Positions 17,106-24,506 of a stretch of 64,000 nt of DNA are shown here, piece after piece (position 1 is the stretch's first letter; the number at the start of each line of letters is the position of its first letter). The stretch spans positions 1,240,001 to 1,304,000 of the forward strand of contig NZ_CP064939.1 in assembly GCF_015679185.1 (NCBI RefSeq), in the 5' to 3' direction. The stretch is from Pedobacter endophyticus. GTDB lineage: Bacteria; Bacteroidota; Bacteroidia; Sphingobacteriales; Sphingobacteriaceae. Made by a program: the position numbers and the translations under genes. The notes beneath the pieces were generated by a model, which had not been told where the DNA came from, did not search any database, and saw only the letters and a list, made by a program, of their open reading frames with translations.

Positions 17106-18381
17106 GGAATTAATTGAGCATATAACCACCAAACTCCAAAACCACGAAGAACCTTATTCTCCGGGTTCATGGGAGCGCTTTGCTAAAAAAGAGGAGAAGC
17201 GCAAACGTCCTTTTTACTGGCCTTTGTGGGCGGCCGCAGCCATCATACTGATTTGCGGAAGTGTATTTTTGATTTTAAATGGCGATAAGAAAGAAAATGT
17301 ACTCGTAAAGAACAGGCCGCAAATTGAAAATAAAAAACGCAGCATTGAAGATTCTGATGGGACATCGCAAAGTGCAGCGGATGGTGATTTGGCTAGCTCA
17401 AAAAATAACGGCATAGTTTTGGGAAAAAATAAATCAGGGATTTACGAGAATTTATCAGAAACCAATACTATTGAGCAACAGCCTCTTAGTGGCTTAACCG
17501 CCCGATTAAAAAATGACCAATTGGATTTAGAAGCTCAAAATCTCCTTTCAAGCAACTTAACGAAGATCGATATATCGTCAGCCATGTTTAAGAACTTCGA
17601 AATTGTAACAGCAAAGAAAAAAGTTGAGTCTTCAAAAAAGCGCACATTTGAAGATTTGTTAGCGCAGGATAGTAAGAACGATCAATATAAAAAGAACAGT
17701 AAAGCCGTAGAAAATTCTAAATGGCAGCCGGGTGTTTATGTTGCTCCATCAATGGGTAACGATAATAAGGTAAACATGAATTATGGTTTTTCACTTTCGT
17801 ACAACGTGGCGGATAAGCTTTCTATCAATTCGGGCATTGCATATAGTGCCTTAAGCAGTACTTCGTTACCCAATGCTGGTGGATCGCCGTCATCGGCAGT
17901 GGCCGATGCGCCTGCATCATCGTCAATTGTATATTCGAATGTGCCTCAATCAACCGCTAAAAGTTTAGAATCGGTGAGCGCTAACGTTAATGGAATCAGT
18001 ATTCCGCTCGAAATCAGGTACAGTTTTAGCAATAAGTTTTATTCGAGTGTTGGTGTTTCAGCCTTGGCCGTTTTAAACAGCAAGCAGCAAAACAATTATG
18101 TTTTAAATCAGTTCGAAAACAGGTCTGTTACGAACGATATGGGTGTGGCAGAGCAGCGAACACTTGTTGTGGAAAAGAAAGCTACGGAAACAATACCGGA
18201 ATCGGCCGCCGATCCGGATAAGTATATTGGATTTTACAATTTTTCATTGGGTTATAAACAAAAGATCTCAAAAAAGAACAGCATGTCGGTGGAGCCTTTT
18301 TTAAGGTTGCCGATGAAGACATTTTCTAAAGAGAATTTAAACCTAACGAACGGCGGATTGAGACTAAAGATTGATTTCTAA
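17098..18381 (+). CDS. Membrane-anchored protein with C-terminal outer-membrane-type beta-barrel domain, candidate anti-sigma partner
   Basis: The 427-aa protein starts with a short cytosolic segment (1-38, MDKELIEHITTKLQNHEEPYSPGSWERF), then one transmembrane helix (about 39-59, FYWPLWAAAAIILICGSVFL) and a long polar linker. Residues 200-427 look like a small outer-membrane beta-barrel (SKWQPGVYVAPSMG ... GFYNFSLGYKQKISKKNSMSVEPFLRLPMK ... GGLRLKIDF). The topology suits a sensor that holds the sigma factor at the inner membrane. The N-terminus has no classical zinc anti-sigma motif, so the anti-sigma role is inferred from the 8-bp overlap with the sigma gene. Confidence 0.75.
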   Translation: MDKELIEHITTKLQNHEEPYSPGSWERFAKKEEKRKRPFYWPLWAAAAIILICGSVFLILNGDKKENVLVKNRPQIENKKRSIEDSDGTSQSAADGDLASSKNNGIVLGKNKSGIYENLSETNTIEQQPLSGLTARLKNDQLDLEAQNLLSSNLTKIDISSAMFKNFEIVTAKKKVESSKKRTFEDLLAQDSKNDQYKKNSKAVENSKWQPGVYVAPSMGNDNKVNMNYGFSLSYNVADKLSINSGIAYSALSSTSLPNAGGSPSSAVADAPASSSIVYSNVPQSTAKSLESVSANVNGISIPLEIRYSFSNKFYSSVGVSALAVLNSKQQNNYVLNQFENRSVTNDMGVAEQRTLVVEKKATETIPESAADPDKYIGFYNFSLGYKQKISKKNSMSVEPFLRLPMKTFSKENLNLTNGGLRLKIDF

Positions 18382-18443
18382 GCGGTTTTTGTACACCTCG
18401 AATATAAAAAGTCTTCATACTACACACACATCTTTGGAACGAA

Positions 18444-18473
18444 AAAGAGCCCGGTTTAACCAGGCTCTTTATA
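18444..18473. terminator. Bidirectional terminator between convergent genes
   Basis: AAAGAGCC and GGCTCTTT form an 8-bp stem, extended by GG/CC inside, with A run on the left and T-rich sequence on the right. It serves the plus-strand barrel gene and the minus-strand slyD. Confidence 0.85.
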
Positions 18474-18513
18474 TTATTGATGAAAGATTTTAATTCTTGA
18501 TAATGGGAATGGC

Positions 18514-19020
18514 TTAGTGGCCTGAATGTCCGTCAGCTCCATGTGCGTGGCCATGGGCCAACTCATCTTGAGTGGCTTCACGAACGTTTAAAATTACGCC
18601 GCTGAATACTAAATTTTTACCGGCCATTGGGTGGTTTAAATCTACAGCTACCGTTTCATCGTGAACTGCTGTTACGCCAGCCCGGAATTGGTTACCATTG
18701 TTATCTTGTAAAGGAATAACATCGCCAACATTTGGCACATCGCCGCCAGCGTCAGTAAACATCGATTTTGGAAGATCGGCAAAAGCTCCGGGATCAATTT
18801 CTCCGTAACCATCACCTGCTGATAATTCGAAGCCATATTCGTCGCCAGTTTTTAAACCAGCCAAATGCTCTTCAAATTTAGGTAACATCATGCCTACGCC
18901 ATATAAAAATACTAAAGGATTTTGCTCATCAGCTTTTTCTACAAAAACTTGTTGTCCTTCTTCGTTAGTAGTGTGCAATTCATAAGTTAATGCAACTACT
19001 GAGTTTGGTGAAATATTCAT
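18514..19020 (-). CDS. slyD: FKBP-type peptidyl-prolyl isomerase, SlyD type
   Basis: The 168-aa protein has the FKBP-IF arrangement of SlyD: VVALTYELHTTNEEGQ at the start, PLVFLYGVGMMLPKFEEHLAGLKTGDEYGFEL, an inserted chaperone flap, then VDLNHPMAGKNLVFSGVILNVREAT. A short His-rich tail (HGHAHGADGHSGH) can bind nickel or similar metals. It works in the cytoplasm as a folding helper and metallochaperone. The promoter is at 19126. Confidence 0.93.
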   Translation of the reverse strand: MNISPNSVVALTYELHTTNEEGQQVFVEKADEQNPLVFLYGVGMMLPKFEEHLAGLKTGDEYGFELSAGDGYGEIDPGAFADLPKSMFTDAGGDVPNVGDVIPLQDNNGNQFRAGVTAVHDETVAVDLNHPMAGKNLVFSGVILNVREATQDELAHGHAHGADGHSGH

Positions 19021-19433
19021 TCAGATTGTTTTATTGTAAATACTCTGATGCTTCCTCAACAGCTTTAACTGGCAAATGGCACCTTATTTTGGCAATATCT
19101 TCAATTTTGATTTTACGCTCTGGCGCAAAGATAGCCTAATTATTAGTTTAACAAAAAAACTACCTAATTGTTGGGAGAAATGACACAAAGTTGGATCTGC
19201 CTCTAAGAAAGGTATAAAACAACGCCAAGGATCTGATTTGCTCAAATATGAGGTTCTATTGAACCACTTTCGATGCCTCGTCAGGAGATGGGACAGTTTC
19301 ATTCATAATAACGACGAGATAACGAGTACACGAAATATAGTGTTTTTATAGGGTCATTTATACGAGTTTGTAGTTCTTAATTTAACTTACTGTGGGGTTT
19401 AAGTAAACGCCAACTCTAAAAGCTTAAATGACA
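19021..19433. other. Intergenic region upstream of slyD, with a fragment resembling a DUF255 protein tail
   Basis: On the minus strand, 19036-19119 is open without a start codon and reads IRCHLPVKAVEEASEYLQ before a stop. This resembles the end of the DUF255 protein encoded at 20080 ([20 protein letters not shown]). It may be a decayed fragment of a second copy, or chance. The rest shows no gene. Confidence 0.4.
19126..19133 (-). promoter_or_regulatory. -7 element of slyD
   Basis: Minus-strand TATCTTTG followed by CGCC, a perfect TAnnTTTG match, about 105 bases before the slyD ATG. Confidence 0.6.
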
Positions 19434-19889
19434 TTATTTTAGGTTCAAAACTTCATTTCTAAGCAAAACAACATCTTCTTCATTTTCCTTAAGTGATATT
19501 AAGTGAATATAATGATCAACTTCATCATTAATAATGATTAGCTGGTTGATATAATCACTATTGTTTTGTTTATCGAACATCGCTGAGAATAATTTGCTTC
19601 GATATTCCTGAGGGCTCATACTTTGTTTCCTTGCTCTAATAATTTCGGCATGATCGCAATAACAGTATAAAACAACATTGTTCTCTACAAGGAATTCTTT
19701 GAGAATTGACGCAAATTGACTAAGCGTTGAACCGTTATTGATACCAACATTGTTTTCAACCGATATAAGTACATCTACCACATCAGCTTTTACGCTTTGT
19801 GGAATATGTTCTTTGCCAATAAATTCGAACTGAATAAGATAATTATGTCCCTCTTTTGTTGTTAAAGGAATAATCTTTTTTTTACCCAT
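19434..19889 (-). CDS. Hypothetical protein (151 aa), second gene of a small two-gene cassette
   Basis: A soluble 151-aa protein. After an N-terminal beta-rich part (NYLIQFEFIGKEHIPQSVKADVVDVLIS) comes the motif NNVVLYCYCDHAEIIRARKQSMSPQEYRSKLFSAMFD, then a beta-strand stretch (INQLIIINDEVDHYIHLISLKENEED). The YCD...R..K motif recalls a family of uncharacterised Bacteroidetes proteins (possibly DUF6169), but I cannot confirm this. It starts 5 bp after the stop of a 45-aa gene, so the two are almost surely co-transcribed from the promoter at 20041. The arrangement resembles a toxin-antitoxin pair, which is only an inference. Confidence 0.7.
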   Translation of the reverse strand: MGKKKIIPLTTKEGHNYLIQFEFIGKEHIPQSVKADVVDVLISVENNVGINNGSTLSQFASILKEFLVENNVVLYCYCDHAEIIRARKQSMSPQEYRSKLFSAMFDKQNNSDYINQLIIINDEVDHYIHLISLKENEEDVVLLRNEVLNLK

Positions 19890-19894
19890 TAAAA

Positions 19895-20032
19895 CTATTT
19901 TTTTGTTCCGAAATATTTTTCACGTTCAGCGTCCAGTTGCTTCAATTTAGCCTCTTTATCTGATTGCAATTTCTTAACAAAAGTTATGAGCTTTACAGAT
20001 GGTTTCTCGATATGTAATGTCTTAATTGTCAT
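19895..20032 (-). CDS. Small protein (45 aa), first gene of the two-gene cassette
   Basis: The ORF encodes MTIKTLHIEKPSVKLI followed by a charged helix (FVKKLQSDKEAKLKQLDAER) and ends FGTKK. The start ATG lies 8 bases after a perfect -7 element and the stop is 5 bp before the next start codon, both good support for a real gene. The charged, probably helical sequence fits a small antitoxin or accessory peptide. No known family is recognised. Confidence 0.65.
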   Translation of the reverse strand: MTIKTLHIEKPSVKLITFVKKLQSDKEAKLKQLDAEREKYFGTKK

Positions 20033-20040
20033 TATAGTTA

Positions 20041-20048
20041 CAAATGTA
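20041..20048 (-). promoter_or_regulatory. -7 element of the small two-gene cassette
   Basis: Minus-strand TACATTTG lies 8 bases before the ATG at 20032, so the transcript should be nearly leaderless. Confidence 0.65.
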
Positions 20049-20079
20049 GAGTTATTTATTTAACTATACAAGGGGATAC

Positions 20080-22107
20080 CTAATTTGTCAATTGCAATGC
20101 CTCTTCAACCGTACTTACAGGCAACTGGCATACTTTATTTCGGCAAACATAAATCTTCGTTTCATTGCCTTGCTTACCTTCCAGAAGTGGCAACTTACTG
20201 TTTGCGCCGCCCAAAACAATTTTGTTTGGAAGATAATACTTACTCAGCTCCATTTTAACCAGATCTACTTCCATTCCCGTTATCGCAATCTCATTTGTTC
20301 CGTAAACTTCGTTAAGCAATAAGTTGGCCCAGTTAGAATAGGCCGAGCCATAGCCTTTTATTTTTGGATGCACTGCTGCGAGCATCTGCTCGGCTTTTTC
20401 CGTATAGGCTTCGTTATCAAAAAGCAAACCCAATTTTTTCAGGTTTGAGGCCATTGTAGAGTTTGAGGCAGGAATTACGTTGTCCATAATTTCGTGCTTA
20501 CGGGCAATTAAATCTTCGCTTTTTGCGGAGGTATAAAAAAACATCGGAGAATTTACATCCGTAAAGTTTTCGATTACCGAATCGGTTAATTCTTTGGCCT
20601 GATCGAGCCAGCTTTCGTCGAAATCGTATTCGTATAGCGCAATTAAAGCTTCGATGAAGAATGCGTAGTCATCAAGGAATGCGGTGATCGATGCTTTTTT
20701 GTTTTTATAATTTCGGTACAAAACACCCGTTTCAGATTTCAGTGTCGTTAAAATAAATCGAGCTGCTGTTGATGCTTTTTCATAATAAACGTCATGATTT
20801 AAAACCTGGGCTGCATCTGTAAGTGCTTTGATCATCATTCCGTTCCAGGCGGTTAAGCACTTATCATCAAGGCCCGGCCTTACCCTGATGCTCCTTACAG
20901 CAAGCAATTTACTTTTTGCTGTTTGCACCTTGTTATAAAGTGTTTCTGCATCAATTCCGTATTGGGCAATTAAATCATCATCTGCTATCGTTTTCCGAAG
21001 AATGTTGGTTTGCTCCTCTTCCCAATTTCCTTCTTCGGTAATGTTGTAATAAGCGCCGATTATCTCTGCATCTTCCCCCAAAACTTCATCGAATTCCGTT
21101 TTGTCCCAAACATAAAATTTACCTTCTACCCCTTCGCTGTCCGCATCCAAAGCAGAATAGAACAATCCCTCGGCCGAGGTCATCTCTCTTAACACCCAAT
21201 CGATGCTTTCAACCGCTGTTCGTTTAAACGAATCAAATTTGGTGCACTGATAGGCTTCGATGTATAAACTAATGAGCTGAGCATTATCGTAAAGCATTTT
21301 CTCGAAATGTGGCACATGCCATTTGTCATCAACGGAATACCGGGCAAAGCCCCCGCCAATCTGATCGTAAATTCCGCCACGGCTCATTTCTTCTAAAGTG
21401 TGGCAAACCGCCGTAAAAACGGATTCGTCATCACTTAAAAAGCCATAACGGAGCAAAAACACCCAGTTGTTTGGCAACGGAAATTTGGGCGCACGGTTAT
21501 AACCTCCAAAAGCAATATCAAAATGATGTTTCCACGGCGTTACAATCTCATCCAAATGCTCCTGAGTATAATCCGTTGTTTCAACCGCCGGAACAATACT
21601 TTCGCTTTCTCTTATGCCTGCAGTAAGCCTATCGGCATATTCAACAGCCTTTTGGGGTTCCTGCGACCAAAGACCGGCTACATTTTCTAATATGTTTATC
21701 CAATCATTTTTTCGAAAATAAGTTCCTCCGTAAATGGGTCGCTGATCGGGCAGACAAATGCAATTTAACGGCCAGCCACCGCTCCCGGTCATTAACTGAA
21801 TTGCATACATATAAATCTGATCGATATCAGGCCGTTCTTCTCGGTCTACCTTAATACAGATGTAATGCTTGTTCATTACTTCGGCAACTTCGTAATTTTC
21901 AAAACATTCCCGCTCCATAACATGGCACCAGTGGCAAGCCGAATAACCAATGCTTACCAAGATCAGTTTGTTTTCTGCCTTTGCTTTCTCAAGTGCTGTT
22001 GGTCCCCACTCGTACCAATGTACGGGGTTATAGGCATGCTGAAGTAAGTACGGCGAAGAGGCATTAATTAAACTGTTCGGCTCAGAATGGGTATGTGGCA
22101 TGTTCAT
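20080..22107 (-). CDS. DUF255 thioredoxin-domain protein (YyaL/SPATA20-like)
   Basis: The 675-aa protein has an N-terminal thioredoxin-like domain beginning [19 protein letters not shown] and the CHWCHVME motif (C58, C61), followed by an (alpha/alpha)6-barrel region related to N-acylglucosamine 2-epimerase folds ([33 protein letters not shown]). The C-terminus ([12 protein letters not shown]) carries an additional pair of Cys. The family is widespread from bacteria to human SPATA20, but its reaction is not established. The start could be the ATG at codon 1 or 3. It is transcribed away from the epimerase gene. Confidence 0.9.
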   Translation of the reverse strand: MNMPHTHSEPNSLINASSPYLLQHAYNPVHWYEWGPTALEKAKAENKLILVSIGYSACHWCHVMERECFENYEVAEVMNKHYICIKVDREERPDIDQIYMYAIQLMTGSGGWPLNCICLPDQRPIYGGTYFRKNDWINILENVAGLWSQEPQKAVEYADRLTAGIRESESIVPAVETTDYTQEHLDEIVTPWKHHFDIAFGGYNRAPKFPLPNNWVFLLRYGFLSDDESVFTAVCHTLEEMSRGGIYDQIGGGFARYSVDDKWHVPHFEKMLYDNAQLISLYIEAYQCTKFDSFKRTAVESIDWVLREMTSAEGLFYSALDADSEGVEGKFYVWDKTEFDEVLGEDAEIIGAYYNITEEGNWEEEQTNILRKTIADDDLIAQYGIDAETLYNKVQTAKSKLLAVRSIRVRPGLDDKCLTAWNGMMIKALTDAAQVLNHDVYYEKASTAARFILTTLKSETGVLYRNYKNKKASITAFLDDYAFFIEALIALYEYDFDESWLDQAKELTDSVIENFTDVNSPMFFYTSAKSEDLIARKHEIMDNVIPASNSTMASNLKKLGLLFDNEAYTEKAEQMLAAVHPKIKGYGSAYSNWANLLLNEVYGTNEIAITGMEVDLVKMELSKYYLPNKIVLGGANSKLPLLEGKQGNETKIYVCRNKVCQLPVSTVEEALQLTN

Positions 22108-22160
22108 TTTATTAGAAGTGAATTTGTAAAGCTATTAATTATCTACAACCTGTTCAGTTT

Positions 22161-22168
22161 TAGTTTTG
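22161..22168 (+). promoter_or_regulatory. Possible -7 element of the dipeptide epimerase gene
   Basis: TAGTTTTG matches TAnnTTTG, 65 bases before the ATG at 22234. Confidence 0.45.
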
Positions 22169-22233
22169 TTTTTATACTTTAGAGATCAAAATCTAAATGG
22201 AGCCAACAAAAATGATTTATTCAATTTGATAAA

Positions 22234-23331
22234 ATGAAAATTACACATACCGAGATTTACCGCTTTAGCATTCCGATGGAACCTTTTGTAATTGCCACGG
22301 GGACCATGCATTTCGCACAAAATGTTTTAATACGAATTCATACTGACGCAGGTATCCACGGAATTGGCGAATGCTCTGCCTTTCCGATGATTGTTGGCGA
22401 AACGCAAGAAACATGTATTGCAATGGCGAAAGATTTCGCTGCGATATTGAAAGGCAAAGATCCACTTGAAATTCCTGGGCGCATGAACGATTTGCTTGGC
22501 TATGCCGACCACAACAACACGATTAAAAGCGCTTTCGACATGGCCTTATTCGATATTTCTGCAAAACACGCAGGATTGCCGCTTTACAAGTTTTTAGGCG
22601 GCGCAAAACGAACCATTGAAACGGACATGACAATCGGTATCGACTCTCCGGAGGGAATGGCGAAAACGGCTTTGAAGTATAAAAGTCAGGGTTGCCGGAT
22701 TATAAAAATTAAGCTGGGCAAAAAAATTCACGATGATATTGACCGTGTAAAATCTATCCGTGAAGCTGTTGGCGAAGAAATGATCCTCCGTTTAGATGCC
22801 AACCAAGGCTGGAGCTTTGATGATGCCTTATTTGCTTTGGGAGAATTAGAGAAATATAACATTGAATTTTGCGAACAACCGATGCGTACCTGGTACGATG
22901 ATAAGCTGCCTGAGCTGAATGTAAACTCGCCGATAAGCTTAATGGCCGATGAAAGCTGCTACAACCACCACGACGCCCGCAAGCTGATTAACAGCCAATC
23001 GACCACTTACTTAAATATCAAGTTTTCGAAATCGGGTGGAATTCTGGAAGCCCAAAAAATTCATGAGGAAGCGCTAAAAAGAGGTGTGAAATGCATGATT
23101 GGCAGTATGCTCGAAAGCAGAATTGCCTTAAGTGCCAACCTTCATTTTGCACTGGCCAGCCCGAATGTTGAGTTCTTTGACTTAGATACGGCTCTACTTG
23201 GACATTTGGTAGATCCGGTAGTTGGCGGCCTAACGTATAACGGCTATTTTCTTGATGTTCCGGAAGAAAACGGCATTGGCGCCGAACCGGATGAATTTTT
23301 CTTGGAGAAATGTGAAAGCTGGACGGTTTAG
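22234..23331 (+). CDS. Dipeptide epimerase (L-Ala-D/L-Glu type, enolase superfamily)
   Basis: The enzyme should epimerise the second residue of dipeptides such as L-Ala-D-Glu, a step in recycling murein peptides. Mandelate-racemase/muconate-lactonising features are in place: the KxK acid-base pair IKIKLGK (K158, K160), metal ligands LRLDANQG (D188), EFCEQP (E214) and MADES (D239), and the second catalytic Lys in NIKFSKSGG (K263). Length 365 aa is normal. A GH25 lysozyme gene lies convergently next to it; both concern cell-wall turnover, though they are on opposite strands. Confidence 0.88.
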   Translation: MKITHTEIYRFSIPMEPFVIATGTMHFAQNVLIRIHTDAGIHGIGECSAFPMIVGETQETCIAMAKDFAAILKGKDPLEIPGRMNDLLGYADHNNTIKSAFDMALFDISAKHAGLPLYKFLGGAKRTIETDMTIGIDSPEGMAKTALKYKSQGCRIIKIKLGKKIHDDIDRVKSIREAVGEEMILRLDANQGWSFDDALFALGELEKYNIEFCEQPMRTWYDDKLPELNVNSPISLMADESCYNHHDARKLINSQSTTYLNIKFSKSGGILEAQKIHEEALKRGVKCMIGSMLESRIALSANLHFALASPNVEFFDLDTALLGHLVDPVVGGLTYNGYFLDVPEENGIGAEPDEFFLEKCESWTV

Positions 23332-23418
23332 TCCATTGGTTCATTGGTCATTGGTTTATTAGTTTGGGCGCCTACCCCAGTTTACTAATGACTAGTGAAC
23401 TGATGAACCTTGAATGAA

Positions 23419-24285
23419 CTACTTTACAAGCATTTCAGCCAGCGATGTACTATCGCCATTAAAGGCATTAAAATCTACAACGTGGCCGATCCCGTTAATT
23501 TTTGCCTTATCAGAATGTTGCCAAAACTGCCATTTGCTCTTATCCAATCGCAACTTTGGTTGATAATAATGCGCAATCCATAATGGATATTCGTCTAATT
23601 TACCCTCAAGATTATCCTCGTAAAACTTTAGTCCGGTGTAAATGATTGGCCGAACCTTGGTTTTCATTTCAACATAGGTAAGGAAATCAGAAAGTTCAAG
23701 CCGCATCCTTAACGGCGAAACACCATCTAAAGTTTCAATATCTACCACGGGCGGTAAATCGCCTTTCTCGATGTTTACCACCTGCAAAAAGAATTTCGCT
23801 TGTGCCTTGCCGCTTTTTTTTGGCCTAAAGAAGTGATAAGCACCGCAAACAATACCTGCCTTGGGCGCTTCCCGCCAGTTGCGCTGAAAATACGGATCGA
23901 CCTGTAAAAGTCCTTCGGTAGCCTTAATGAAAGCGAAACTGACCTTTACCTCGTCTTCTTTCATGGCTTTTACCTTTGGCCAGTCTATTTTTCCTTGATA
24001 ATAAGAGACGTCGATACCGTGAACGGAAAATTTCTTCGGAATTTTAATGTTGAAGCTTTCGTAAGTGCGGTAGTTGGGGTCTTGTCCCCAATCTTTAATC
24101 CACCGCCAGGTGGCCACAAATCCATTTAATACATAGCCGTAATAGAGCGGAGAAAGCAGAATGAGCAGCAAGCCTGCAATGGCAACTTTCCATTGCATTG
24201 GAAAAGGCTTGGGCTTCTTTTTGCGTGGATTAGTTTTTCGGGTTACGGGCTTTTTTACAGCGGGATTTCTTTTCGTTGGCGGCAT
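23419..24285 (-). CDS. Glycoside hydrolase family 25 lysozyme-like protein, membrane-anchored
   Basis: A Lys/Pro-rich N-terminus (PPTKRNPAVKKPVTRKTN) precedes one transmembrane helix (about 31-51, WKVAIAGLLLILLSPLYYGYV). The GH25 domain follows from about residue 85: HGIDVSYYQGKIDWPKVK, SFAFIKATEG, GAYHFFRP, PPVVDIETLDG and PLWIAHY. The Asp and Glu acid residues expected of GH25 are present in GIDVS, VDIE and KATEG. It should cut peptidoglycan on the periplasmic side while tethered to the inner membrane. Confidence 0.9.
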   Translation of the reverse strand: MPPTKRNPAVKKPVTRKTNPRKKKPKPFPMQWKVAIAGLLLILLSPLYYGYVLNGFVATWRWIKDWGQDPNYRTYESFNIKIPKKFSVHGIDVSYYQGKIDWPKVKAMKEDEVKVSFAFIKATEGLLQVDPYFQRNWREAPKAGIVCGAYHFFRPKKSGKAQAKFFLQVVNIEKGDLPPVVDIETLDGVSPLRMRLELSDFLTYVEMKTKVRPIIYTGLKFYEDNLEGKLDEYPLWIAHYYQPKLRLDKSKWQFWQHSDKAKINGIGHVVDFNAFNGDSTSLAEMLVK

Positions 24286-24321
24286 GATTATTCTAATGCT
24301 GCAAAGTTGGGGAAATTAAGG

Positions 24322-24402
24322 AGAAATAAAAATGCCCCGCAGATAGGCGAGGCGCTAAATGTTTTCACAACGGAATAATCCTTATTGTGATTTGCTTTCT
24401 TT
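24322..24402 (-). ncRNA. tracrRNA of the type II-C CRISPR system
   Basis: Read on the minus strand, positions 24403-24385 give an anti-repeat, GAAAGAAAGCAAATCACAA. It is complementary, with one mismatch in 19, to the 5' part of the minus-strand repeat (GTTGTGATTTGCTTTC). It is followed by AAGGATTATTCC, GTTGTGAAAACAT and a terminator hairpin (GCCTCGC / GCGGGGC, 24353-24334) with a T-rich end at 24322-24333. A perfect -7 element is at 24409-24416, which places the RNA start near 24402 and gives an RNA of about 80 nt. The gene is divergent from cas9. This anti-repeat decides the crRNA strand: the array must be read on the minus strand. Confidence 0.88.
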
Positions 24403-24408
24403 CAATAC

Positions 24409-24416
24409 CAAAGATA
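24409..24416 (-). promoter_or_regulatory. -7 element of the tracrRNA gene
   Basis: Minus-strand TATCTTTG, a perfect TAnnTTTG match, immediately before the anti-repeat. No clear -33 element is seen. Confidence 0.7.
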
Positions 24417-24506
24417 GAATTTATTTCGATACATGAGATACGGGAAACCATAATTGGATAAACTTATTTTTTGTTAGCTTTAAAAAACCGCTTAAAACAA
24501 ACTATT

